A stretch of 64,000 bases of DNA from Spirosoma aureum (GTDB taxonomy: Bacteria; Bacteroidota; Bacteroidia; Cytophagales; Spirosomataceae), in assembly GCF_011604685.1 (NCBI RefSeq), contig NZ_CP050063.1:5292501-5356500 (forward strand), in the 5' to 3' direction. Made by a program: the position numbers and the translations under genes. Position 1 is the first letter of the stretch. Each line of letters begins with the position of its first letter. The notes below the pieces were generated by a model. It made no database searches, had not been told where the DNA came from, and was given only the letters and a program-made list of their open reading frames with translations. Below, piece by piece: positions 55,187 through 64,000 of this stretch.

Positions 55187-55238
55187 AGCCCTGCCTGGCT
55201 TATACTTCTGTTGATAGGGGTCTAAGCCGGGCGGGACT
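55187..55238. repeat. Inverted repeat in a divergent intergenic region
   Basis: Arms 55187-55202 and 55223-55238 match at 13 of 16 positions around 20 bp; the mismatches are of the A/G type and could form G-U pairs. It lies 27 bp upstream of the helicase start, between divergent genes, and so does not look like a terminator. Confidence 0.55.
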
Positions 55239-55359
55239 TCCAATGAGTCCTATGCTCCTCCACGGGCATTAGCCAAACACGTCTATTTTCTATTGAAAAA
55301 ATCCATACAGGCAAAATTTTTCAGTAGTTAACCTGGCATTTTATCCATCCTGATCTGTT

Positions 55360-55394
55360 TTTGAGGGAATTTACGCCTGTTGTCCCTATACTTG
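55360..55394 (+). promoter_or_regulatory. Possible Bacteroidetes-type promoter of the CocE-like gene
   Basis: TTTG at 55360-55363 and TATACTTG at 55387-55394 (7 of 8 matches to TAnnTTTG), spacer 23 bp, which is a little long for the group. It lies 37 bp upstream of the start codon. Confidence 0.3.
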
Positions 55395-55431
55395 TTGACG
55401 AATCCTTTATTAGCCAGAATACAACCCAACC

Positions 55432-57303
55432 ATGAATCAACTCTATTGCCTGTTACTGGTATTCCTATCTGTGTGTTCGTTTGGGCAGAATCCAGACTCT
55501 ACCTGGTTTCGGAATAACTACACGAAAAAAGAGCAGTATATTCCAATGCGGGATGGCACCCGATTATTTACCTCCATTTATTTACCGAAGGACAACGCCG
55601 AAAAACATCCGATCCTGATTTCCCGTACGCCCTATTCCTGCGCTCCCTATGGCGAAAATGTATATCGGAATTTCTGGAGCAATCACTACAAAGAATACCT
55701 GAAAGAAGGCTACATCATGGTCGTTCAGGACGTTCGGGGTCGCTGGATGAGCGAGGGTGTATTTGAAGATGTTCGCCCATACCAGACGGATAAAAAAGCG
55801 AACGATTTCGACGAAGCCAGTGATACCTACGATGCCATTGACTGGCTTGTAAAAAACCTACCCAACAACAACGAAAAAGTTGGGGTGTTTGGCATTTCTT
55901 ATCCGGGCTTTTACTCAACCATGGCCGCCCTGAGTAATCATCCAGCCTTAAAAGCCGTTAGCCCGCAAGCCCCCGTTACCGACTGGTTTATGGGTGATGA
56001 CTTTCACCACAATGGTGCCTTCATGGAAATGGATGGCTTTAATTTCTACCTTCGTCGTGGGTTTGGTTTTCCACGGCCTAAGCCTACTACCGTTGGCCCC
56101 AGGGGACTTCCGGTTCCGACCAAAGACAGTTATGATTTCTTTTTGCGGAGCGGTGCCCTGCCGAACCTGACCCGTTTTGCGGGCGACAGTGTTCGTTTCT
56201 GGAACGACATGATGCAGCACCCGAATTTGGATGCGTGGTGGAAAGCCCGGAATGTCCGGAATTTTGTCAGCGCTATTTCGCCGACGATTGCAACGCTGGT
56301 GGTTGGTGGCCTGTTCGATGCCGAAGATTGTTTCGGTGCCTGGTCAACCTATGCCGCTATTGAAGGGAAAGCGAAGAACAACAACAAAATTATAATGGGG
56401 CCCTGGTTTCATGGCCAATGGGCAGGTCGTGGCAGCGATGGATCGTCGTTGGGAAATGTGCAGTTTGGTAGCCCAACCAGCGCCTATTATGCCGAAAATG
56501 TAGAAGTACCTTTTTTTAATTATTACCTGAAAGGCAAAGGCAGCATCGACAAAATCAAGGAAGCGAACATCTTCTTTACCGGCGAAAATCAGTGGCACCA
56601 GTTTGATAAATGGCCACCCGCTACAGTTACCGAGCGCGCCCTGTATCTCCAACCCAAAGGTGGTCTGAGTTTTACCCAGCCGTCGGCTAGTGGTAGTGAA
56701 GCTTTTTCCGAATACCAAAGCGATCCGGCCAAACCCGTTCCGTATACGGATGGCGTTAAAGCCAACCGCACCCGCGAATACATGACCGACGATCAGCGGT
56801 TTGCGGCCAATAGGCCCGATGTGCTGGTTTTCAAAACGGATGTGCTGACCGACGATCTAACACTTTCGGGGCCGCTTGTGGCCGATTTGCAGGTGAGTCT
56901 CAGCAGTACGGATGCCGATTTTATCGTGAAGCTGATCGATGTATTTCCCGATGATTTTCAGTATCGCCCAACCGATGCTTATATCATGAATGGCTACCAG
57001 ATGCTGGTTCGGGGTGAAGTATTTCGGGGTCGTTTCCGGAAGAGTTTCGAAAAGCCGGAGCCTTTTGTACCAGGTCAGATTAGCGAGGTAAAGTACACGC
57101 TGCCTGATGTGGCGCATACCTTCAAAAAAGGCCACCGGATCATGGTCCAGGTTCAGAGTAGCTGGTTCCCGCTGGTTGACCGAAACCCGCAGAAGTACGT
57201 AGATATCTACCACGCCAAGGATAGTGATTTCCAGAAAGCTGCCATAAAAGTGTATCACAGCGCAACGACTGCCAGTAAAATCATTTTGCCCGTGAATAAA
57301 TAA
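55432..57303 (+). CDS. CocE/NonD-family hydrolase (S15 type)
   Basis: 623 aa with a signal peptide (to about residue 19). The alpha/beta core has the nucleophile motif GVFGISYPGFYS (Ser156), an oxyanion block RDGTRLFTSIYLPKD, the acid in LVVGGLFDAEDCFG and the His in GPWFHGQWAGRG. The C-terminal half (about 410-610) is a jelly-roll (LTLSGPLVADLQVSLSSTDA, HRIMVQVQSSWFPLVDRNPQ) typical of X-Pro dipeptidyl peptidases and cocaine-esterase-like proteins. It cleaves acyl or peptide bonds of an unknown substrate. A beta-lactamase-type gene follows 91 bp downstream. Confidence 0.92.
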   Translation: MNQLYCLLLVFLSVCSFGQNPDSTWFRNNYTKKEQYIPMRDGTRLFTSIYLPKDNAEKHPILISRTPYSCAPYGENVYRNFWSNHYKEYLKEGYIMVVQDVRGRWMSEGVFEDVRPYQTDKKANDFDEASDTYDAIDWLVKNLPNNNEKVGVFGISYPGFYSTMAALSNHPALKAVSPQAPVTDWFMGDDFHHNGAFMEMDGFNFYLRRGFGFPRPKPTTVGPRGLPVPTKDSYDFFLRSGALPNLTRFAGDSVRFWNDMMQHPNLDAWWKARNVRNFVSAISPTIATLVVGGLFDAEDCFGAWSTYAAIEGKAKNNNKIIMGPWFHGQWAGRGSDGSSLGNVQFGSPTSAYYAENVEVPFFNYYLKGKGSIDKIKEANIFFTGENQWHQFDKWPPATVTERALYLQPKGGLSFTQPSASGSEAFSEYQSDPAKPVPYTDGVKANRTREYMTDDQRFAANRPDVLVFKTDVLTDDLTLSGPLVADLQVSLSSTDADFIVKLIDVFPDDFQYRPTDAYIMNGYQMLVRGEVFRGRFRKSFEKPEPFVPGQISEVKYTLPDVAHTFKKGHRIMVQVQSSWFPLVDRNPQKYVDIYHAKDSDFQKAAIKVYHSATTASKIILPVNK

Positions 57304-57394
57304 GGACTGTCCCTGATCTCTCGTCCTGACAGGCAACAGGAACAGACCTGAATTCAGACTATAACTATATTCTATACCATCGAACTTGTCGGTC

Positions 57395-58855
57395 ATGGCC
57401 TACCTCTTCATTCCCAAACGCTTTCGTTTACTCATCTTTGCCCTTCTGTGTGGCTGCGATCTGTTTGCCCAAACGCCATCTGACTCGTTAGCGTCGAAAG
57501 CAGACAAGTTGTTTGCTGAATGGAATGGCCCCGATCGGCCGGGTATGGCGGTAGGCGTTGTACACGGCGGAAAATTGATCTACGCCAAAGGTTTTGGTAA
57601 CGCTGATGTGGAAACCGGAGCGCCTATTACGCCGGAAACGATTTTTCACGTAGCGTCTATTTCCAAGGAATTCACGGCCTACGCCATTGTGCTGCTGGCG
57701 CAGGAAGGGAAACTGTCCATCGACGACGATATTCATACCTATCTCCCTGAAGTGCCGGATTTTGGGCAGAAAATCACGATTCGCCACCTGATTCACCATA
57801 CGAGCGGGCTGCGCGATCAGTGGGCGCTGTTGAGCATGGCGGGCTGGGGATTGAGTGATGTGATCACTAAAGAGCACATTTTCAACCTGGTTCGTCGGCA
57901 AAAAGAACTGAATTTTGCGCCCGGAGCAGAATTCCTGTATTGCAATACGGGCTATACACTGCTCGCTGAAATTGTAGCCCGCGTAGGCAGGCAACCCTTT
58001 CGGGAGTGGATGCAGCTGCGCGTGTTCGGGCCGTTGGGGATGAAAAATACGCTCTTCTACGACGATAACGAACGTATTGTAAAAGGCCGGGCGTATTCAT
58101 TTCACAAAGATTCGAAAGGCTATAAGAAAAACATACTTAGCTTTTCCAATGCCGGTGCGACCAGTTTATTCACGACGGTTACGGATCTGTCTCACTGGAT
58201 CAACAACTTTAAAAATCCCGTTGTGGGCAATGCCGCAACCATGACGCAAATGCTGGAGCGAGGCCGTTTAACGAAGGGTGATACGATTCCGTATGCGTTT
58301 GCATTGTCCCATGCCACCCACAAAGGATTAGCGTACTATGGTCATGGCGGCTCTGATGCGGGTTTCCGTTCGTACATCGGCTATTTCCCGAAAGAAGACT
58401 ATGGATTTATTGTGCTGAGCAATCAGGCCGAGTCGAATCCAAGTGCCCGAGCGCTGGAATTGGCAGACGTCTATCTGGCACCTTATCAGAAAAAATCCAG
58501 AGAAGTGCCGCCACCACCCAAAGCAACGACACCTGACAACAAACCCGTTCCAATTGTCGCGACCGACTATGTCGGGCGATATTATAGCCCGGAACTGGAA
58601 ACCATTTATTCGATTCGACAGCGTGGCGATGCACTGGAACTGGTTCATGTACATCACGGCAACGTACCGCTGAAGAATGCCGGGAAAGACCACTTTGAGA
58701 CGGGCTGGTGGTTTATGTCGTCGGTTGATATCGAGCGCGATATCAAAAATGCCGTGATTGGCCTTCGCGTATCGAACGGGCGGGTTCGCAATCTGTGGTT
58801 CAAACGGTTGCCCGATGGCTTTGATGACGGCAAACCGCCCGTTGCCGGGAAGTAA
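57395..58855 (+). CDS. Serine hydrolase of the beta-lactamase/penicillin-binding type
   Basis: 486 aa from the ATG at 57395, which gives an exported protein (signal to about residue 25). Motif SxxK is seen as SISK (Ser88, Lys91) in HVASISKEFTAY, YxN as YCNTGYTLLAE, and HxG as YYGHGGSDAGFRSYIG. The core resembles class C esterases and D-aminopeptidases rather than resistance enzymes. A C-terminal extension (about 385-486) with YVGRYYSPELETIYSIRQRG is a lipocalin-like beta domain. The substrate is unknown. It lies between CocE-type and M14 genes on the same strand. Confidence 0.91.
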   Translation: MAYLFIPKRFRLLIFALLCGCDLFAQTPSDSLASKADKLFAEWNGPDRPGMAVGVVHGGKLIYAKGFGNADVETGAPITPETIFHVASISKEFTAYAIVLLAQEGKLSIDDDIHTYLPEVPDFGQKITIRHLIHHTSGLRDQWALLSMAGWGLSDVITKEHIFNLVRRQKELNFAPGAEFLYCNTGYTLLAEIVARVGRQPFREWMQLRVFGPLGMKNTLFYDDNERIVKGRAYSFHKDSKGYKKNILSFSNAGATSLFTTVTDLSHWINNFKNPVVGNAATMTQMLERGRLTKGDTIPYAFALSHATHKGLAYYGHGGSDAGFRSYIGYFPKEDYGFIVLSNQAESNPSARALELADVYLAPYQKKSREVPPPPKATTPDNKPVPIVATDYVGRYYSPELETIYSIRQRGDALELVHVHHGNVPLKNAGKDHFETGWWFMSSVDIERDIKNAVIGLRVSNGRVRNLWFKRLPDGFDDGKPPVAGK

Positions 58856-58912
58856 GCGGGCTTGATAAACTTACCTGATTTCACGTACTACCTAACTTAT
58901 ACACCAATTAAC

Positions 58913-61639
58913 ATGTACCCACTTCACTTGATAAAGCGGGCTTCATTGCCTGTGATCAATTTATTCCTCTTGGGTTATTGGCTGACGAATACGCTGGCTC
59001 ACGCCCAGCAAAAAGCAATTCCCAAACCAGAAGAAACCCTTGGTTTTCCGGTTGGTGCTGATTTTAAACTGGCTACCTACGAACAATCGCTGAAATACTT
59101 TCAGAAACTCGACGAAGCCAGCGATCTGATCAAGCTGGTTCACGTGGGCGAAACGTCGGAAGGAAGGCCCTGGTATTTTGCGCTGATCTCGTCAAAAAAG
59201 AACCTCGACAACATTGATAGGTACCGGGCTATTGCGCAACGGCTGGCACATCCGGCGGGTCTGACCGACGATGAAGCGAAAAAACTAGCATTGGAAGGCA
59301 AACCGTTGGTGCATATCGACGGTGGTCTGCATGCATCGGAAGTAGCAGGTGCTCAGCATACGATTTCGCTGGCGTATGACATGCTCAGTAAGGCCGATGA
59401 TCCTAAGATGAAGGCGATCCTGGACAATGTGATTCTGTTGCTGTGGCCATCGCTTAACCCCGACGGTCAAACCATGATCGGCGACTGGTATAAATCAAAT
59501 GTGGGTACGCCTTATGAAGTAGCACCTCCCCCATTTCTATATCAGAAATACGTTGGCCACGATAACAACCGCGATGCCTACATGCTCAACATGATTGAGT
59601 CGCGGGTAGTAGCCCGAACCTGGCGCGACTGGGAGCCGAATATCATTTTCGTCCACCATCAGACCTCGCCCTTCCCGACAAGAATCTGGTTGCCGCCCTT
59701 CGCCGAACCAATTGCCTCCCAAACACCACCTATCATTGCCCGCGAGGTAAACATGATTGGCATGGCGATGGCACAGGCACTCGAAAGCAATGGACAAAAA
59801 GGGGCTACCCACATGGGAACGGGTTTTGATGCCTGGTATCCGGGCTACATCGATTATATGCCGGTTCTGCAAAACATACCGGCTTTCTGGACCGAAACGG
59901 CCTTGTATAACTACGCCACACCGCATTTTTACACCGTTCGCGATTTCCCCAAAGATAAGAATGAGTTTCGCGTCGAGTCCTTGTATTCTAGCCCGTGGCC
60001 GGGTGGCTGGTGGCGCATCAGTGATGCCATCGCCTACATGCAAACGGCTTCACTGGCCACGCTCGATTATGCCGCCAAATATGGTGATGTACTGTTGTAT
60101 AACCGGTATCAGGCTGGGCGCAATACCATCAAAAAATACGAGCAGGAACCGCCCTATGCTTATTTCATTCCTCAGAAACAACGCGACCCAGTTCGCCCGG
60201 TTGAACTGCTGCGCCGACTGGCATTTCACGGTATCCGAATTGGCCAGTTGACGAAAGAGGTTGCATTTGAGGGTCGCAACTATCCCAAGGGAACCTGGGT
60301 AATTCCGATGAATCAGGAATATGGGGAGTTGACCAAGCAATTGCTTGATGTACAGTCGTATCCAGACCTGCGCGAATTTCCGGGCGGCCCACCCGAACAG
60401 CCCTATGACGCTGCGGGCTGGACGCTTCCGCTGCAATTTGAACTGAACGTAATTCCGGCTACGACACCGCTGACCTCCGATGTAAAAGGAGCAATCCAAC
60501 TGGTTGCCGGAACTTCCAGAGACTGGAAAACAGATGATCGTAAAGATGCCAATCCGGCCGATTTTGTTGGCGGAATCGGTTTTGACACCAATCCGGTTTC
60601 GGCAGGGATCAAAGCGCCGGAAGGCCGATTGACCGGTTCAGGTACGATTGCATTGGTAAATCCGGCCGAGAATAATGCGTTCAGAGTAATAAACCGGTCA
60701 CTAAAAGCGGGTGGAACGGTCAGCTACAACAAAGACCGCCAACGGTATGCGATTAGTGGAATATCAAGAACGACGCTGGAGCCGTGGGTAAAGGACTTGG
60801 GGGTAACCGCTGAACTTACTACGAATACGACTGGCGCGGTTGTAAAACCAAGGATTGCGGTTTACAAACCCTGGACGGCAAGCATGGACGAAGGCTGGAG
60901 CCATTGGGTACTGGAGCAATTTGAGTTTTCATTCGTTAACATCAGCAATGCCGACGTATTGGCGGGAGATCTGACCGATCGATTCGACGTGATTCTGATT
61001 GCCTCTGATCGGCCAAGGAATATCAAAGATGGGTTCGCAAAAGGATCGGTCCCACCGGCTTATGAAGGTGGATTGGGCGAGCAGGGGGCTTCGAATCTGG
61101 ATAATTTTGTGCGCCAGGGCGGAACGCTGGTTTGCCTGAATTCGAGCAGCGACTACGCCATCGACGCGCTTCATTTACCCGTGAAAAATGTGGTAGCGGG
61201 CATTAACAGTAAAGATTTCTTTACGGGTGGTTCGCTGCTGGAAGTTGAAACGGATGCAACCCATCCGGTTATGGCTGGTATGCCCACCAAAGCTGCTGTT
61301 TTTGTTGAGAACAGTCCCGTATTTGCTACCCTCGACGGATTTAAAGGTCAGGCATTAGCCAAGTTTGCTCCGGCAGGTTCGCCATTGCGGTCAGGTTATT
61401 TACTGGGTGAAAAGCACCTACAGGGTTATGCGGCTTCACTGGATGTACAACACGGCAAGGGACACGTCATTCTTCACGGTTTCCGGCCGCAATGGCGCGG
61501 TCAACCGCTGGGCACATATCGCGTTCTTTTGAATTCAGTCCTCTATGGTGGTGAGCTGGCGAAGAGTAAATTTGGCACCGTAGAGTTCTGGAAATCGCCT
61601 TCGGTGTCAATGAAACAGAAAGAAGAGGAGAAAAAATAA
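58913..61639 (+). CDS. M14-family zinc carboxypeptidase, large exported form
   Basis: 908 aa from the ATG at 58913; a TTG frame upstream is not preferred. The signal covers about 1-32. The M14 domain (about 50-400) shows VHVGETSEGRPWYFALISS, the zinc motif HASE (His140, Glu143), SLNPDGQTM, and HHQTSP (His248 or His249 the third ligand). A middle linker includes TKEVAFEGRNYPKGTWVIP, and the C-terminal part (from about 610) resembles a glutamine-amidotransferase-like domain, a usual companion in this subgroup. The catalytic Glu beyond residue 300 was not fixed. It follows the beta-lactamase-type gene by 57 bp. Confidence 0.9.
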   Translation: MYPLHLIKRASLPVINLFLLGYWLTNTLAHAQQKAIPKPEETLGFPVGADFKLATYEQSLKYFQKLDEASDLIKLVHVGETSEGRPWYFALISSKKNLDNIDRYRAIAQRLAHPAGLTDDEAKKLALEGKPLVHIDGGLHASEVAGAQHTISLAYDMLSKADDPKMKAILDNVILLLWPSLNPDGQTMIGDWYKSNVGTPYEVAPPPFLYQKYVGHDNNRDAYMLNMIESRVVARTWRDWEPNIIFVHHQTSPFPTRIWLPPFAEPIASQTPPIIAREVNMIGMAMAQALESNGQKGATHMGTGFDAWYPGYIDYMPVLQNIPAFWTETALYNYATPHFYTVRDFPKDKNEFRVESLYSSPWPGGWWRISDAIAYMQTASLATLDYAAKYGDVLLYNRYQAGRNTIKKYEQEPPYAYFIPQKQRDPVRPVELLRRLAFHGIRIGQLTKEVAFEGRNYPKGTWVIPMNQEYGELTKQLLDVQSYPDLREFPGGPPEQPYDAAGWTLPLQFELNVIPATTPLTSDVKGAIQLVAGTSRDWKTDDRKDANPADFVGGIGFDTNPVSAGIKAPEGRLTGSGTIALVNPAENNAFRVINRSLKAGGTVSYNKDRQRYAISGISRTTLEPWVKDLGVTAELTTNTTGAVVKPRIAVYKPWTASMDEGWSHWVLEQFEFSFVNISNADVLAGDLTDRFDVILIASDRPRNIKDGFAKGSVPPAYEGGLGEQGASNLDNFVRQGGTLVCLNSSSDYAIDALHLPVKNVVAGINSKDFFTGGSLLEVETDATHPVMAGMPTKAAVFVENSPVFATLDGFKGQALAKFAPAGSPLRSGYLLGEKHLQGYAASLDVQHGKGHVILHGFRPQWRGQPLGTYRVLLNSVLYGGELAKSKFGTVEFWKSPSVSMKQKEEEKK

Positions 61640-61731
61640 GAAAGTAGATGGTGTTAATCGGTCGAGTGTGCAGTAGCTTCGTCGCACCTGCAACTTTTAC
61701 AAGTAACATCGTACCAATCAACCATTTATCT

Positions 61732-62406
61732 ATGATCACTAAACTACCTTTCCGATTCATGCTGGCTCTTGTAGGGCTGCTCATGACACTTTCGGCGGTT
61801 CAGGCCGCTAAACCGCTGACTACCATAGCGCAGCTAACGGCCGACTGGCAACGGGCCCGCGAATTCACGAAAGAATATTTAGATACGATGCCCGAAGATG
61901 GCATGGGCTTTAAGCCAACCCCCGACATTCGTAGCTTTGCCGAGCAAATGCTACACCTTGCCGCAGCAAACTACAATTTTGGTGCATTGGCCAGCGGAAA
62001 AGCGAACCCATTTCAAGGCAAAAAGCTGGAGGAAATGAGCGAGCTTAAAACGAAGGCTGCGCTCACAAAAGCCGTTCTGGATAGCTACGATTTCATGCTC
62101 GATGGCGTAAAAGGATTAACGGACGCGCAATTGGCCGAAAATGTGAAGATGGGCCAGCGCGAAATGACCCGCGAGCTGGTTCTGGCGAAAGCGTTTGAAC
62201 ACCAAACGCATCATCGCGGTCAGGCAACCATCTACATTCGGGCGAAAGGCATCAAGCCCCCAACGAAAAGTTGTTTTAGGCCATACGATTTTGTCCCTGC
62301 TATTCTACCCAAAAAGAGCGCCGACCCGATTGGATTGGCGCTCTTTTTGGTTGCGTATAAGATCGCTCTGAAGCATCTCACACGCACTCTTTTCCAGTTT
62401 ATTTAA
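61732..62406 (+). CDS. DinB-like protein with probable 3' frameshift
   Basis: 224 aa as it stands, from the ATG at 61732, with a signal peptide ending VQA. The DinB four-helix bundle is clear: FTKEYLDTMPEDGMGFKPTP, MLHLAAANYNFGA with the first metal His, and AFEHQTHHRGQATIYIRAKG with the last two. After GIKPP the tail looks foreign. One more C in the run at 62257-62261 would give GIKPPNEKLF then a TAG at 62277-62279, an ending usual for the family. The present frame also reads through a terminator hairpin. So the natural end is probably 62279; an error or a true mutation cannot be told apart here. Confidence 0.82.
   Translation: MITKLPFRFMLALVGLLMTLSAVQAAKPLTTIAQLTADWQRAREFTKEYLDTMPEDGMGFKPTPDIRSFAEQMLHLAAANYNFGALASGKANPFQGKKLEEMSELKTKAALTKAVLDSYDFMLDGVKGLTDAQLAENVKMGQREMTRELVLAKAFEHQTHHRGQATIYIRAKGIKPPTKSCFRPYDFVPAILPKKSADPIGLALFLVAYKIALKHLTRTLFQFI
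62311..62348. terminator. Bidirectional terminator after the DinB-like gene
   Basis: Perfect 12-bp arms (aaaaagagcgcc at 62311-62322, ggcgctcttttt at 62337-62348) with a 14-nt loop. A-run and T-run at the ends suit termination from both sides. It lies 31 bp beyond the inferred original DinB stop and before the convergent gene. Confidence 0.85.
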
Positions 62407-62415
62407 CCGAATACG

Positions 62416-63072
62416 TCAGAATTTAAGGGCAATCAACGCAGGAGCCAACGCTGCGGCTGTTGTGAAGGCAGCAACCTGTTGGTAGGGTCTGAGTTCGGTA
62501 TGCTGGTTCGTTTTCCCTGCCAGAACATTGGTTGCAATAAAGCCTGCCAGGTGAATAATGGATAAGTATTTGTGCAACCGGACTCCGCTTCGTGCTTTTT
62601 GATCGGCCAGTAATTTAGGAGGAGCCGTTAGCGATAGCAGTGCAGTGGTACCATAGGCAATATTGGTTATAGTCCTCGTAGTCCGCTGGGCATTGACGAG
62701 CTGATCATACTCGATACCCGTGGCATTATTCATCTTAAGGCCCAGAATACCCTGTGCTACAAAACCCGCCAGTGTTGCATAGCCTGTAACCTTGTGAGAT
62801 AATAGCATGAACGCACGCACCTTGAGTTCTTTCTTCCGTCCTTCCTGCGTAAGCGGGGCAATATGTGCAACCCGAAGCAGCCCGTTGGGACCCCAGAAAA
62901 CCCGTTGGGTGAACATCATTTTGTGAGGTAAACGTAGCTGAGCATCCGAATCAGTGGACGCATTCAGCAGTTGATTATCAACCGTTGCAGCCGTTGTTTG
63001 GCGGACATACGACGTGTCCTGGGCATGAACTTGTAAACAAACACAAAGGAGGAGAACGAAAAGTTTTGCCAT
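62416..63072 (-). CDS. Exported multi-pass membrane protein with His in its helices, function unknown
   Basis: 218 aa. The signal ends near VHAQ (residue 18). About four membrane helices follow from residue 85. Histidines are placed within helices or at their ends: His93 in LLSHKVTGYATLAGF, and His167 and His174 in LHKYLSIIHLAGFIATNV. Two or more such positions are seen in haem-binding b-type cytochromes, so a haem protein is conceivable but not shown. The middle part WGPNGLLRVAHIAPLTQEGR before the first helix is well formed. No partner gene is adjacent; a kinase gene diverges. Confidence 0.75.
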   Translation of the reverse strand: MAKLFVLLLCVCLQVHAQDTSYVRQTTAATVDNQLLNASTDSDAQLRLPHKMMFTQRVFWGPNGLLRVAHIAPLTQEGRKKELKVRAFMLLSHKVTGYATLAGFVAQGILGLKMNNATGIEYDQLVNAQRTTRTITNIAYGTTALLSLTAPPKLLADQKARSGVRLHKYLSIIHLAGFIATNVLAGKTNQHTELRPYQQVAAFTTAAALAPALIALKF

Positions 63073-63302
63073 GAGGAAATTAATAAGTAAGAATGAGTTA
63101 ATAAAAACCGAATACTGTCAGCGCTGGTCGTTACCCATAGTACGGAGGAATTTCGCCCATGGTTGCGTCCAGTCAGTGCATAAGCCCGGAACTACGTATG
63201 ATTAACCTCATTTCACTTCCCCAATCTCCACCCTCACCCGCAACTTTTACAGCTTCAGGTTTTGACGTTCCTTAAGCCATTCGTTGCTTCTTATCTTAGC
63301 AC

Positions 63303-64000
63303 ATGACTATTCGGTTTTCGTGGCGACAAATTGCCGGAATTGCTGCGCTGATTGTGGCGACCCTGGTTAATCTACCGTTGTTTGGCTTAACCTCCCGATC
63401 AAGGCTTGCTGTCGTGCCGCCTGGTACACCTGATGTAGGGCTTGCCCTAAGCCGTCTGGTGTTTCATCTGGCCTTCACATTTTTCTTTATTGAGTTGAAT
63501 CGCCGTGTGCTTACCCGGAAATCTTATGCTGCCCGGTTTGGTTTACTGGGCTGGTATGCCCTTAATTTCCTGTTATTTCTGGTACTGACAGGTCTGTTCG
63601 TCATCCTTGTAGTACCCTGGTATCCAGAGCGCCCTATTCTGGTCATCACAACCAGTTATTTTCGAAGTTTTTTCGTCTGGGTAACGGCGCTGCTACTGGC
63701 AAACTTCCTGACAGTTCTCCAACAGAACCGAACCATTCAATTGGAGAATGAACTTTTAAAACAGCAAAACTTACAGGCACAACTGGACACACTTCGAGCG
63801 CAGCTTAATCCGCATTTTCTGTTTAATTCACTCAATGCGCTTAGTTCGCTCATCCGGGAAGGAGGCCCAAAAAGTCAGCAGTATCTGGCAAAATTGTCGC
63901 AGGTGTTGCGGTATTCGTTACAGGTTCAACAGCAATCGCTGGTCCCGTTTGCGGAGGAGATGCAGTTTACATCGGCCTACTCCTTTCTGCTGACGATTCG
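63303..64000 (+). CDS. LytS-type sensor histidine kinase, cut by the right edge
   Basis: 232 codons are present from the ATG at 63303 to the window end. The N-terminal 130 residues hold about four membrane helices (IAGIAALIVATLVNLPLFGL, LVFHLAFTFFFIELN, LLGWYALNFLLFLVLTGLFV). A coiled linker (QQNRTIQLENELLKQQNLQA) leads to the His_kinase block LRAQLNPHFLFNSLNALSSL, with phosphoacceptor His171, and LSQVLRYSLQVQQQSLVPFA. The ATPase domain lies beyond the edge. A LytTR regulator gene probably follows outside the window. The gap upstream (63073-63302) holds nothing recognised. Confidence 0.88.
   Translation, partial: MTIRFSWRQIAGIAALIVATLVNLPLFGLTSRSRLAVVPPGTPDVGLALSRLVFHLAFTFFFIELNRRVLTRKSYAARFGLLGWYALNFLLFLVLTGLFVILVVPWYPERPILVITTSYFRSFFVWVTALLLANFLTVLQQNRTIQLENELLKQQNLQAQLDTLRAQLNPHFLFNSLNALSSLIREGGPKSQQYLAKLSQVLRYSLQVQQQSLVPFAEEMQFTSAYSFLLTI

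Noticed and set aside
57395..58855. Beta-lactamase-like gene as an antibiotic-resistance gene
   Set aside because: The long C-terminal beta domain and the setting among peptidases fit an esterase or peptidase of the same fold; no resistance family features were seen.

Overview
The window reads as chromosomal DNA of a free-living Bacteroidetes, most likely a Cytophagales of the Spirosoma type. The evidence is two SusC/SusD outer-membrane pairs each preceded by an ECF sigma factor and a FecR-type anti-sigma factor, LytTR two-component proteins, lipoprotein and exported enzymes throughout, and many lone GNAT and SDR genes. No rRNA, tRNA, CRISPR array, phage gene or complete insertion sequence was seen. 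The genus is an inference from gene content only.

Layout. 0.1-7.1 kb: a minus-strand sigma / FecR / SusC / SusD locus that probably continues off the left edge. 7.5-11.6 kb: a lipoprotein, an acetyltransferase, a Tat-tagged mannonate dehydratase and an outer-membrane barrel protein. 11.7-21.5 kb: a second minus-strand locus, sigma / FecR / SusC / SusD / GH5-like hydrolase / sulfatase, that looks like a polysaccharide utilisation locus for a sulfated glycan. 21.7-28.5 kb: an ABC transporter whose permease is fused to an M1-peptidase-like domain, divergent from a LytS-type kinase and LytTR regulator; two direct repeats with a 21-bp period sit between them. 28.6-41.4 kb: small single genes (GNAT, SDR, Crp-like, alpha/beta hydrolase, sorbosone-type dehydrogenase, ankyrin) and a large DUF2723 membrane protein.

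41.7-50.0 kb: GH105 unsaturated uronyl hydrolase, M16 peptidase, FucP-type sugar symporter, KduI and KduD. Apart from the peptidase this is a route for unsaturated uronates from pectin-like polymers, and the UxuA-type dehydratase at 9.4 kb fits the same theme. 50.2-55.2 kb: an NAD-binding protein, a small protein resembling the edema factor/ExoY nucleotidyl cyclase fold, an amidohydrolase and a UPF1-like helicase. 55.4-64.0 kb: secreted or periplasmic hydrolases (CocE type, beta-lactamase type, M14), a DinB-like gene with a probable frameshift, a membrane protein and a LytS-type kinase cut by the right edge.

The most unusual non-coding signal is a set of long intergenic inverted repeats (arms 16-33 bp, loops 12-23 nt) at 36.4, 41.5, 50.0, 53.2 and 55.2 kb. 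Two of them share a common core although their outer arms differ. Others resemble ordinary bidirectional terminators. Positions of starts were adjusted by hand where the longest open frame began with TTG or overlapped a neighbour.
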